Below are positions 30,401-44,400 of a DNA stretch of 64,000 nt, piece by piece (the first letter of the stretch is position 1; the number at the start of each line of letters is the position of its first letter). The position numbers and the translations under genes were made by a program. Source of the DNA: Bathymodiolus brooksi (lineage: Eukaryota; Mollusca; Bivalvia; Mytilida; Modiolidae); contig OY804577.1 in assembly GCA_963680875.1 (NCBI GenBank), forward strand, positions 106,713,906 to 106,777,905, read 5' to 3'. The notes under the pieces are model-generated. The model worked only from the letters and a program-made list of their open reading frames with translations. It searched no databases and was not told the origin of the DNA.

Positions 30401-33400
30401 TAAAACATAAACTCCATGTACAATCTGTGAGTAACAAAACATAAACTCCAGGTACAATCAGTTAGTAACAAAACATAAACTCCAGGTACAATCGGTGAGT
30501 AACAAAACATAAACTCCCATTACAATCTCTTAGTAACAAAACATAAACTCCAGATACAATCTGTGAGTAACAAAACATAAACTCCAGGTACAATCTGTTA
30601 GTAACAAAACATAAACTCCCGGTACAATCGGTTAGTAATAAAACATAAACTCCAGGTACAATCGGTGAGTAACAAAACATAAACTCCAGGTACAATCTAT
30701 GATTAACAAAACATAAACTCCAGGTACAATCGGTGAGTAACAAAACATAAACTCCAGGTACAATATGTGAGTAACAAAACATAAACTCCCAGTACAATCT
30801 GTTGGTAACAAAACATAAACTCCAGGTACAATCTGTGAGTAACAAAGCATAAACTCCAGGTACAATCTGTGAGTAACAAAACATAAACTCCCGGTACAAT
30901 CTGTGAGTGACAAAACATAAACTCCAGGTACAATCGGTTAGTAATAAAACATAAACTCCAGGTACAATCTGTGAGTAACAAAACATAAACTCCAGCTACA
31001 ATCTGTAATTAACAAAACATAAACTCCAGCTACAATCGGTTATTAACAAAACATAAACTCCAGGTACAATCGTTGAGTAACAAAACATAAACTCCAGGTA
31101 CAACTGATGAGTAACAAAACATAAACTCCAGGTACAATCTGAGTAATAAAACATAAACTCCAGGTACAATCTGTGAGTAACAAAACATAAACTCCATGTA
31201 AAATATGTGAGTAACAAAACATAAACTCCCGGTACAATCAGTGAGCAACAAAACATAAACTCCCAGTACATTCAGTGAGTAACAAAACATAAACTCCAGG
31301 TACAATCTGTGATTAACAAAACATAAACTCCAGGTACAATCGGTTAGTAACAAAACTTAATCTCCCGATACAATCAGTGAGTAAAAAAGCATAAACTCCC
31401 GGTACAATCGGTTAGTAACAAAACATAAACTCCAGGTACAATCGGTTAGTAATAAAACATAAACTCCAGGTACAATCGGTGAGTAACAAAACATAAACTC
31501 CAGGTACAATCTGTGATTAACAAAACATAAACTCCAGGTACAATCGGTGAGTAACAAAACATAAACTCTAGGTACAATATGTGAGTAACAAAACATAAAC
31601 TCCCGGTACAATCTGTTGGTAACAAAACATAAACTCCAGGTACAATCTGTGAGTAACAAAACATAAACTCCCAGTACAATCGGTAAATAACAAAACATAA
31701 ACTCCAGGTACAATTGGTTAGTAATAAAACATAAACTCCAGGTACAATCGGTTAGTAACAAAACATAAACTCCAGGTACAATCTGTGAGTAACAAAACAT
31801 AAACTCCAGCTACAATCGGTGAGTAACAAAGCATAAACTCCAGGTACAATCTATTAGTAACAAAACATAAACTCCAAGTACAATCTGTGAGTTACAAAAC
31901 ATAAACTACAGGTACAATCTGTGAGTAATAAAACATAAACTCCAGGTACAATCAGTGAGTAACAAAACATAAACTCCAGGTACAATCAGTGAGTAACAAA
32001 ACATAAACTCCAGGTACAATCGGTGAGTAAAAAACAAACTCTAGGTACAATCAGTTAGTAACAAAACATAAACTCCAGGTACAGTCGATGAGTTACAAAA
32101 CATAAATTCCAGGTACAATCGGTAAGTAACAAAACATAAACTCCAGGTACAATCGGTTAGTAACAAAACTTAATCTCCCGATACAATCAGTGAGTAACAA
32201 AGCATAAACTCCCGGTACAATAGGTAAGTAACAAAACATAAACTCCAGGTACAATCGGTGAGTAACAAAACATAAACTCCAGGTACAATAGGTGAGTAAT
32301 AAAACATAAACTCCATGTACAATCTGTGAGTAACAAAACATAAACTCCAGGTACAATCAGTTAGTAACAAAACATAAACTCCAGGTACAATCGGTGAGTA
32401 ACAAAACATAAACTCCCATTACAATCTCTTAGTAACAAAACATAAACTCCAGATACAATCTGTGAGTAACAAAACATAAACTCCAGGTACAATCTGTTAG
32501 TAACAAAACATAAACTCCCGGTACAATCGGTTAGTAATAAAACATAAACTCCAGGTACAATCGGTGAGTAACAAAACATAAACTCCAGGTACAATCTATG
32601 ATTAACAAAACATAAACTCCAGGTACAATCGGTGAGTAACAAAACATAAACTCCAGGTACAATATGTGAGTAACAAAACATAAACTCCCAGTACAATCTG
32701 TTGGTAACAAAACATAAACTCCAGGTACAATCTGTGAGTAACAAAGCATAAACTCCAGGTACAATCTGTGAGTAACAAAACATAAACTCCCGGTACAATC
32801 TGTGAGTGACAAAACATAAACTCCAGGTACAATCGGTTAGTAATAAAACATAAACTCCAGGTACAATCTGTGAGTAACAAAACATAAACTCCAGCTACAA
32901 TCTGTAATTAACAAAACATAAACTCCAGCTACAATCGGTTATTAACAAAACATAAACTCCAGGTACAATCGTTGAGTAACAAAACATAAACTCCAGGTAC
33001 AACTGATGAGTAACAAAACATAAACTCCAGGTACAATCTGAGTAATAAAACATAAACTCCAGGTACAATCTGTGAGTAACAAAACATAAACTCCATGTAA
33101 AATATGTGAGTAACAAAACATAAACTCCCAGTACATTCAGTGAGTAACAAAACATAAACTCCCAGTACAATCAGTGAGCAACAAAACATAAACTCCCAGT
33201 ACATTCAGTGAGTAACAAAACATAAACTCCAGGTACAATCTGTGATTAACAAAACATAAACTCCAGGTACAATCGGTTAGTAACAAAACTTAATCTCCCG
33301 ATACAATCAGTGAGTAAAAAAGCATAAACTCCCGGTACAATCGGTTAGTAACAAAACATAAACTCCAGGTACAATCGGTTAGTAATAAAACATAAACTCC

Positions 33401-33800
33401 AGGTACAATCGGTGAGTAACAAAACATAAACTCCAGGTACAATCTGTGATTAACAAAACATAAACTCCAGGTACAATCGGTGAGTAACAAAACATAAACT
33501 CTAGGTACAATATGTGAGTAACAAAACATAAACTCCCGGTACAATCTGTTGGTAACAAAACATAAACTCCAGGTACAATCTGTGAGTAACAAAACATAAA
33601 CTCCCAGTACAATCGGTAAATAACAAAACATAAACTCCAGGTACAATTGGTTAGTAATAAAACATAAACTCCAGGTACAATCGGTTAGTAACAAAACATA
33701 AACTCCAGGTACAATCTGTGAGTAACAAAACATAAACTCCAGCTACAATCGGTGAGTAACAAAGCATAAACTCCAGGTACAATCTATTAGTAACAAAACA
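15450..33800. repeat. Minisatellite domain 2 (TTAATCTCCCGATAC monomers)
   Basis: The middle part is dominated by blocks carrying the variants TTAATCTCCCGATAC (about every 1-2 kb, last near 33290) and, up to about 30 kb, GTGATAAAACATTGATTCC (near 16187, 17337, 19340, 20393, 21476, 23477, 24565, 28825 and 29993). Both variants also occur in domain 1, at lower density, so the domains share ancestry. Boundaries are soft, and a block of domain-3 type is embedded at about 26400-28100. Confidence 0.75.
17230..24240. repeat. Higher-order repeat, 4138-bp period
   Basis: The segment from about 17230 to 20100 recurs at about 21368 to 24240 with a constant offset of 4138 bp. The marker GTACAACTGATGAG, for example, starts at 18411 and 22549. 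A further related copy follows at about 24766-26000, offset 3121 bp from 21645, and another from 30194, offset 5428 bp. Copies differ by whole-monomer insertions or deletions (3087 versus 3121 is one 34-bp unit), the pattern expected from unequal exchange. Confidence 0.8.
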
Positions 33801-35400
33801 TAAACTCCAAGTACAATCTGTGAGTTACAAAACATAAACTACAGGTACAATCTGTGAGTAATAAAACATAAACTCCAGGTACAATCGGTGAGTAACAAAA
33901 CATATACTCCAGGTACAATTGGTGAGTAACAAAACATAAACTCCAGGTACAATCGGTTAGTAATAAAACATAAACTCCAGGTACAATCGGTTAGTAATAA
34001 AACATAAACCCCAGGTACAATCTGTGAGTAACAAAACATAAACTCCAGGTACAATCTGTGAGTAACAAAACATAAACTCCAGGTACAATCTGTGAGTAAC
34101 AAAACATAAACTCCAGGTACAATCGGTGAGTAACAAAACATAAACTCCAGGTACAATCGGTGACTAATAAAACATAAACTACAGGTACAATCTGTGAGTA
34201 ATAAAACATAAACTCCAGGTACAATCGGTGAGTAACAAAACATAAACTCCAGGTACAATCTGTGAGTAACAAAACATAAACTCCAGGTACAATCGGTGTC
34301 TAATAAAACATAAACTCCAGGTACAATCGGTGAGTAACAAACATAAACTCCAGGTACAACTGATGAGTAACAAAACATAAACTCCAGGTACAATCTGTGA
34401 GTAACAAAACATAAACTCCAGGTACAATTTGTGAGCAACAAGGCATAAACTCCCAGTACAATCTGTTAGTAACAAAACATAAATTCCTGGTACAATTTGT
34501 AAATAACAAAACATAAACTCCAGGTACAATCTGTTAGTAACAAAACATAAACTCCAGGTACAATCTGTGAGTAACAAAACATAAACTCCAGATACAATCG
34601 GTAAATAACAAAACATAAACTCCAGGTACAATTGGTTAGTAACAAAACATAAACTCCAGGTACAATCTGTTAGTAACAAAACGTAAACTCCAGGTACAAT
34701 CTGAGTTACAAAAGAAAAACTACAGGTACAATCTGTGAGTAATAAAACATAAACTCCAGGTACAATCGGTGAGTAACAAAACATATACTCCAGGTACAAT
34801 CGATGAGTAAGAAAACAAACTCCAGGTACAATCGGTAAATAATAAAACATAAACTCCAGGTACAATCGGTGAGTAACAAAACATAAACTCCAGGTACAAT
34901 CTGTGAGTAACAAAACATAAACTCCAGGTACAATCGGTGAGTAACAAAACATAAACTCCAGGTACAATCGGTGAGTAACAAAACATAAACTCCAGGAACA
35001 ATCGGTGAGTAACAAAACATAAACTCCAGGTACAATCTGTCAGTAACAAAACATAAACTCCAGGTACAATCTGTGAGTAACAAAACATAAACTCCAGGTA
35101 CAATCGGTAAATAACAAAACATAAACTCCAGGTACAATCTGTCAGTAACAAAACATAAACTCCAGGTACAATCTGTGAGTAACAAAACATAAACTCCAGG
35201 TACAATCTGTCAGTAACAAAACATAAACTCCAGGTACAATCTGTGAGTAATAAAACATAAACTCCAGGTACAATCTGTGAGTAACAAAGCATAAACTCCA
35301 GGTACAATCTGTGAGTAACAAAACATAAACTCCAGGTACAATCGGTAAATAACAAAACATAAACTCCAGGTACAATCTGTGAGTAACAAAACATAAACTC
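25929..35400. repeat. Higher-order repeat, 7361-bp period
   Basis: The segment starting near 25929 recurs near 33290 at a constant offset of 7361 bp for at least 1.5 kb. A rare marker, AAGAAAAAC in a shortened monomer, starts at 27351 and 34712. The block at 26400-28100 is therefore an outlying copy of the beginning of domain 3, inserted among domain 2 type monomers. This makes the array a mosaic rather than a simple gradient. Confidence 0.8.
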
Positions 35401-38400
35401 CAGGTACAATCGGTAAATAACAAAACATAAACTCCAGGTACAATCTGTCAGTAACAAAACATAAACTCCAGGTACAATCTGTGAGTAACAAAACATAAAC
35501 TCCAGGTACAATCTGTCAGTAACAAAACATAAACTCCAGGTACAATCTGTGAGTAATAAAACATAAACTCCAGGTACAATCTGTGAGTAACAAAGCATAA
35601 ACTCCAGGTACAATCTGTGAGTAACAAAACATAAACTCCAGGTACAATCGGTAAATAACAAAACATAAACTCCAGGTACAATCTGTCAGTAACAAAACAT
35701 AAACTCCAGGTACAATCTGTGAGTAATAAAACAAACTCCAGGTACAATCTGTCAGTAACAAAACAAACTCCAGGTACAATCGGTGAGTAACAGAACATAA
35801 ACTCTAGGTACAATCAGTGAGTAACAAAACATAAACTCCAGGAACAATCGGTGAGTAACAAAACAAACTCCAGGTGCAATCGGTTAGTAATAAAACATAA
35901 ACTCCAGGAACAATCTGTGAGTAACAAAACATAAACTCCAGGTACAATCTGTGAGTAACAAAACATAAACTCCAGGTACAATCTGTCAGTAACAAAACAT
36001 AAACTCCAGGTACAATCTGTGAGTAATAAAACATAAACTCCAGGTACAATCTGTGAGTAACAAAATATAAACTACAGGTGCAATCTGTGAGTAATAAAAC
36101 ATCAATCCAGGTACAATCGGTGAGTAACAAAGCATAAACTCCAGGTACAATCTGTGAGTAACAAAACAAACTCCAGGTACAATAGGTTAGTAATAAAACA
36201 AACTCCAGGTACAATCTGTGAGTAACAAAACATAAACTCCAGGTACAATCTGTGAGTAACAAAACATAAACTCCCGGTACAATCGGTAAATAACAAAACA
36301 TAAACTCCAGGTACAATCGGTTAGTAATAAAACATAAACTCCAGGTACAATCGGTTAGTAACAAAACATAAACTCCAGGTACAATCTGTGAGTAACAAAA
36401 CATAAACTCCAGCTGCAATCTGTGAGTAACAAAACATAAACTCCAGCTACAATCTGTGATTATCAAAACATAAACTCCAGGTACAACCGGTGAGTAACAA
36501 AACATAAACTCCAGGTACAACTGATGAGTAACAAAACATAAACTCCAGGTACAATCGGTGAGTAACAAAACATATACTCCAGGTACAATCTGTGATTAAC
36601 AAAACATAAACTCCAAGTACAATCGGTGACTAATAAAACATAAACTCCAGTTACAATCGGTGAGTAACAAAACATAAACTCCAGGTACAACTGATGAGTA
36701 ACAAAACATAAACTCCAGGTACAATCTGTGAGTAACAAAGCATAAACTCCAGGTACAATCTGTGAGTAACAAAACATAAACTCCCAGTACAATCGGTTAG
36801 TAATAAAACATAAATTCCAGGTACAATCGGTTAGTAACAAAACATAAACTCCAGGTACAATCTGTGAGTAACAAAACATAAACTCCCAGTACAATCGGTT
36901 AGTAATAAAACATAAATTCCAGGTACAATCTGTTAGTAACAAAGCATAAACTCCAGGTACAATCTGTGAGCAACAAAACATAAACTCCCAGTACAATCGG
37001 TTAGTAATAAAACATAAATTCCAGGTACAATATGTGAGTAACAAAACATAAACTCCAGGTACAATCTGTGAGTAACAAAACATAAACTCCAGCTACAATC
37101 TGTGATTAACAAAACATAAACTCCAGCTACAATCGGTGATTAACAAAACATAAACTCCAGGTACAATCTGTGATTAACAAAACATAAACTCCAGGTACAA
37201 TTTGTGATTAACAAAACATAAACTCCAGGTACAATTTGTGAGCAACAAGGCATAAACTCCCAGTACAATCTGTTAGTAACAAAACATAAATTCCTGGTAC
37301 AATTTGTAAATAACAAAACATAAACTCCAGGTACAATCTGTTAGTAACAAAACATAAACTCCAGGTACAATCTGTGAGTAACAAAACATAAACTCCAGAT
37401 ACAATCGGTAAATAACAAAACATAAACTCCAGGTACAATTGGTTAGTAACAAAACATAAACTCCAGGTACAATCTGTTAGTAACAAAACGTAAACTCCAG
37501 GTACAATCTGAGTTACAAAAGAAAAACTACAGGTACAATCTGTGAGTAATAAAACATAAACTCCAGGTACAATCGGTGAGTAACAAAACATATACTCCAG
37601 GTACAATCGATGAGTAAGAAAACAAACTCCAGGTACAATCGGTAAATAATAAAACATAAACTCCAGGTACAATCGGTGAGTAACAAAACATAAACTCCAG
37701 GTACAATCTGTGAGTAACAAAACATAAACTCCAGGTACAATCGGTGAGTAACAAAACATAAACTCCAGGTACAATCAGTGAGTAACAAAACATAAACTCC
37801 AGGAACAATCGGTGAGTAACAAAACATAAACTCCAGGTACAATCTGTTAGTAACAAAACATAAACTCCAGGTACAATCTGTGAGTAACAAAACATAAACT
37901 CCAGGTACAATCGGTAAATAACAAAACATAAACTCCAGGTACAATCTGTCAGTAACAAAACATAAACTCCAGGTACAATCTGTGAGTAACAAAACATAAA
38001 CTCCAGGTACAATCTGTCAGTAACAAAACATAAACTCCAGGTACAATCTGTGAGTAATAAAACATAAACTCCAGGTACAATCTGTGAGTAACAAAGCATA
38101 AACTCCAGGTACAATCTGTGAGTAACAAAACATAAACTCCAGGTACAATCGGTGAGTAACAAAACATAAACTCCAGGTACAATCGGTGAGTAACAAAACA
38201 TAAACTCCAGGAACAATCGGTGAGTAACAAAACATAAACTCCAGGTACAATCTGTTAGTAACAAAACATAAACTCCAGGTACAATCTGTGAGTAACAAAA
38301 CATAAACTCCAGGTACAATCGGTAAATAACAAAACATAAACTCCAGGTACAATCTGTCAGTAACAAAACATAAACTCCAGGTACAATCTGTGAGTAACAA

Positions 38401-41400
38401 AACATAAACTCCAGGTACAATCTGTCAGTAACAAAACATAAACTCCAGGTACAATCGGTGAGTAACAAAACATAAACTCCAGGTACAATCGGTGAGTAAC
38501 AAAACATAAACTCCAGGAACAATCGGTGAGTAACAAAACATAAACTCCAGGTACAATCTGTTAGTAACAAAACATAAACTCCAGGTACAATCTGTGAGTA
38601 ACAAAACATAAACTCCAGGTACAATCGGTAAATAACAAAACATAAACTCCAGGTACAATCTGTCAGTAACAAAACATAAACTCCAGGTACAATCTGTGAG
38701 TAACAAAACATAAACTCCAGGTACAATCTGTCAGTAACAAAACATAAACTCCAGGTACAATCTGTGAGTAATAAAACATAAACTCCAGGTACAATCTGTG
38801 AGTAACAAAGCATAAACTCCAGGTACAATCTGTGAGTAACAAAACATAAACTCCAGGTACAATCGGTAAATAACAAAACATAAACTCCAGGTACAATCTG
38901 TGAGTAACAAAACATAAACTCCAGGTACAATCGGTAAATAACAAAACATAAACTCCAGGTACAATCTGTCAGTAACAAAACATAAACTCCAGGTACAATC
39001 TGTGAGTAACAAAACATAAACTCCAGGTACAATCTGTCAGTAACAAAACATAAACTCCAGGTACAATCTGTGAGTAATAAAACATAAACTCCAGGTACAA
39101 TCTGTGAGTAACAAAGCATAAACTCCAGGTACAATCTGTGAGTAACAAAACATAAACTCCAGGTACAATCGGTAAATAACAAAACATAAACTCCAGGTAC
39201 AATCTGTCAGTAACAAAACATAAACTCCAGGTACAATCTGTGAGTAATAAAACAAACTCCAGGTACAATCTGTGAGTAACAAAACAAACTCCAGGTACAA
39301 TCGGTGAGTAACAGAACATAAACTCTAGGTACAATCAGTGAGTAACAAAACATAAACTCCAGGAACAATCGGTGAGTAACAAAACAAACTCCAGGTGCAA
39401 TCGGTTAGTAATAAAACATAAACTCCAGGAACAATCTGAGTAACAAAACATAAACTCCAGGTACAATCTGTGAGTAACAAAACATAAACTCCAGGTACAA
39501 TCTGTCAGTAACAAAACATAAACTCCAGGTACAATCTGTGAGTAATAAAACATAAACTCCAGGTACAATCTGTGAGTAACAAAATATAAACTACAGGTGC
39601 AATCTGTGAGTAATAAAACATCAATCCAGGTACAATCGGTGAGTAACAAAGCATAAACTCCAGGTACAATCTGTGAGTAACAAAACAAACTCCAGGTACA
39701 ATAGGTTAGTAATAAAACAAACTCCAGGTACAATCTGTGAGTAACAAAACATAAACTCCAGGTACAATCTGTGAGTAACAAAACATAAACTCCCGGTACA
39801 ATCGGTAAATAACAAAACATAAACTCCAGGTACAATCGGTTAGTAATAAAACATAAACTCCAGGTACAATCGGTTAGTAACAAAACATAAACTCCAGGTA
39901 CAATCTGTGAGTAACAAAACATAAACTCCAGCTGCAATCTGTGAGTAACAAAACATAAACTCCAGCTACAATCTGTGATTATCAAAACATAAACTCCAGG
40001 TACAACCGGTGAGTAACAAAACATAAACTCCAGGTACAACTGATGAGTAACAAAACATAAACTCCAGGTACAATCGGTGAGTAACAAAACATATACTCCA
40101 GGTACAATCTGTGATTAACAAAACATAAACTCCAAGTACAATCGGTGACTAATAAAACATAAACTCCAGTTACAATCGGTGAGTAACAAAACATAAACTC
40201 CAGGTACAACTGATGAGTAACAAAACATAAACTCCAGGTACAATCTGTGAGTAACAAAGCATAAACTCCAGGTACAATCTGTGAGTAACAAAACATAAAC
40301 TCCCAGTACAATCGGTTAGTAATAAAACATAAATTCCAGGTACAATCGGTTAGTAACAAAACATAAACTCCAGGTACAATCTGTGAGTAACAAAACATAA
40401 ACTCCCAGTACAATCGGTTAGTAATAAAACATAAATTCCAGGTACAATCTGTTAGTAACAAAGCATAAACTCCAGGTACAATCTGTGAGCAACAAAACAT
40501 AAACTCCCAGTACAATCGGTTAGTAATAAAACATAAATTCCAGGTACAATATGTGAGTAACAAAACATAAACTCCAGGTACAATCTGTGAGTAACAAAAC
40601 ATAAACTCCAGCTACAATCTGTGATTAACAAAACATAAACTCCAGCTACAATCGGTGATTAACAAAACATAAACTCCAGGTACAATCTGTGATTAACAAA
40701 ACATAAACTCCAGGTACAATTTGTGATTAACAAAACATAAACTCCAGGTACAATTTGTGAGCAACAAGGCATAAACTCCCAGTACAATCTGTTAGTAACA
40801 AAACATAAATTCCTGGTACAATTTGTAAATAACAAAACATAAACTCCAGGTACAATCTGTTAGTAACAAAACATAAACTCCAGGTACAATCTGTGAGTAA
40901 CAAAACATAAACTCCAGATACAATCGGTAAATAACAAAACATAAACTCCAGGTACAATTGGTTAGTAACAAAACATAAACTCCAGGTACAATCTGTTAGT
41001 AACAAAACGTAAACTCCAGGTACAATCTGAGTTACAAAAGAAAAACTACAGGTACAATCTGTGAGTAATAAAACATAAACTCCAGGTACAATCGGTGAGT
41101 AACAAAACATATACTCCAGGTACAATCGATGAGTAAGAAAACAAACTCCAGGTACAATCGGTAAATAATAAAACATAAACTCCAGGTACAATCGGTGAGT
41201 AACAAAACATAAACTCCAGGTACAATCTGTGAGTAACAAAACATAAACTCCAGGTACAATCGGTGAGTAACAAAACATAAACTCCAGGTACAATCGGTGA
41301 GTAACAAAACATAAACTCCAGGAACAATCGGTGAGTAACAAAACATAAACTCCAGGTACAATCTGTTAGTAACAAAACATAAACTCCAGGTACAATCTGT

Positions 41401-44400
41401 GAGTAACAAAACATAAACTCCAGGTACAATCGGTAAATAACAAAACATAAACTCCAGGTACAATCTGTCAGTAACAAAACATAAACTCCAGGTACAATCT
41501 GTGAGTAACAAAACATAAACTCCAGGTACAATCTGTCAGTAACAAAACATAAACTCCAGGTACAATCTGTGAGTAATAAAACATAAACTCCAGGTACAAT
41601 CTGTGAGTAACAAAGCATAAACTCCAGGTACAATCTGTGAGTAACAAAACATAAACTCCAGGTACAATCGGTAAATAACAAAACATAAACTCCAGGTACA
41701 ATCTGTCAGTAACAAAACATAAACTCCAGGTACAATCTGTGAGTAATAAAACAAACTCCAGGTACAATCTGTGAGTAACAAAACAAACTCCAGGTACAAT
41801 CGGTGAGTAACAGAACATAAACTCCAGGTACAATCAGTGAGTAACAAAACATAAACTCCAGGAACAATCGGTGAGTAACAAAACAAACTCCAGGTGCAAT
41901 CGGTTAGTAATAAAACATAAACTCCAGGAACAATCTGTGAGTAACAAAACATAAACTCCAGGTACAATCTGTGAGTAACAAAACATAAACTCCAGGTACA
42001 ATCTGTGAGTAACAAAACATAAACTCCAGGTACAATCTGTGAGTAATAAAACATAAACTCCAGGTACAATCTGTGAGTAACAAAATATAAACTACAGGTG
42101 CAATCTGTGAGTAATAAAACATCAATCCAGGTACAATCGGTGAGTAACAAAGCATAAACATACTCCAGGTACAATCTGTGAGTAACAAAACAAACTCCAG
42201 GTACAATAGGTTAGTAATAAAACAAACTCCAGGTACAATCTGTGAGTAACAAAACATAAACTCCCGGTACAATCTGTGAGTAACAAAACATAAACTCCCG
42301 GTACAATCGGTAAATAACAAAACATAAACTCCAGGTACAATCGGTTAGTAATAAAACATAAACTCCAGGTACAATCGGTTAGTAACAAAACATAAACTCC
42401 AGGTACAATCTGTGAGTAACAAAACATAAACTCCAGCTGCAATCTGTGAGTAACAAAACATAAACTCCAGCTACAATCTGTGATTATCAAAACATAAACT
42501 CCAGGTACAACCTGTGAGTAACAAAACATAAACTCCAGGTACAACTGATGAGTAACAAAACATAAACTCCAGGTACAATCGGTGAGTAACAAAACATATA
42601 CTCCAGGTACAATCTGTGATTAACAAAACATAAACTCCAAGTACAATCGGTGACTAATAAAACATAAACTCCAGTTACAATCGGTGAGTAACAAAACATA
42701 AACTCCAGGTACAACTGATGAGTAACAAAACATAAACTCCAGGTACAATCTGTGAGTAACAAAGCATAAACTCCAGGTACAATCTGTGAGTAACAAAACA
42801 TAAACTCCCAGTACAATCGGTTAGTAATAAAACATAAATTCCAGGTACAATCGGTTAGTAACAAAACATAAACTCCAGGTACAATCTGTGAGTAACAAAA
42901 CATAAACTCCCAGTACAATCGGTTAGTAATAAAACATAAATTCCAGGTACAATCTGTCAGTAACAAAGCATAAACTCCAGGTACAATCTGTGAGCAACAA
43001 AACATAAACTCCCAGTACAATCGGTTAGTAATAAAACATAAATTCCAGGTACAATATGTGAGTAACAAAACATAAACTCCAGGTACAATCTGTGAGTAAC
43101 AAAACATAAACTCCAGCTACAATCTGTGATTAACAAAACATAAACTCCAGCTACAATCGGTGATTAACAAAACATAAACTCCAGGTACAATCTGTGATTA
43201 ACAAAACATAAACTCCAGGTACAATTTGTGATTAACAAAACATAAACTCCAGCTACAATCGGTGATTAACAAAACATAAACTCCAGGTACAACCGGTTAG
43301 TAACAAAACATAAACTCCAGGTACAACTGATGAGGAACAAAACATAAACTCCAGGTACAATTGGTGAGTAACAAAACATATACTCCAGGTACAATCTGTG
43401 ATTAACAAAACATAAACTCCAAGTACAATCGGTGAGTAACAAAACATAAACTCCAGGTACAACTGATGAGTAACAAAACATAAACTCCAGGTACAATCTG
43501 TGAGTAACAAAGCATAAACTCCAGGTACAATCTGTGAGTAACAAAACATAAACTCCCAGTACAATCCGTTAGTAATAAAACATAAATTCCAGGTACAATC
43601 GGTTAGTAACAAAACATAAACTCCAGGTACAATCTGTGAGTAACAAAACATAAACTCCCAGTACAATCGGTTAGTAATAAAACATAAATTCCAGGTACAA
43701 TTGGTTAGTAACAAAACATAAACTCCAGGTACAATCTGTGAGTAACAAAACATAAACTCCAGCTACAATCTGTGATTAACAAAACATAAACTCCAGCTAC
43801 AATCGGTGATTAACAAAACATAAACTCCAGGTACAATCGGTGAGTAACAAAACATAAACTCAAGGTACAACTGATGAGTAACAAAACATAAACTCCCGGT
43901 ACAATCGGTAAATAACAAAACATAAACTCCAGGTACAATCGGTTAGTAACAAAACATAAACTCCAGGTACAATCTGTGAGTAACAAAACATAAACTCCAG
44001 CTACAATCTGTGATTAACAAAACATAAACTCCAGGTGCAATCTGTGAGTAACAAAACATAAACTCCAGGTACCACTGATGAGTAACAAAACATAAACTCC
44101 AGGTACAATCGGTGAGTAGCAAAACATAAACTCCAGGTACAATCAGTGAGCAACAAAACATAAACTCCCACTACATTCTGTGATTAACAAAACATAAACT
44201 CCAAGTACAATCGGTGACTAATAAAACATAAACCCCAGTTACAATCGGTGAGTAACAAAACATAAACTCCAGGTACAATCAGTTAGTAACAAAACATAAA
44301 CTCCAGGTACAATCAGTTAGTAACAAAACATAAACTCCAGGTACAATCTGAGTAACAAAACATAAACTCCAGGTACAATCTGTGAGTAACAAAACATAAA

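Noticed and set aside
37527..39182. 551-residue minus-strand open frame, and about 130 similar shorter ones in 1-46325
   Set aside because: The frame is a translation of the 34-bp minisatellite. The unit lacks stops on that strand and the same peptide appears in all three frames. Start and end are set only by stop-creating variant monomers.
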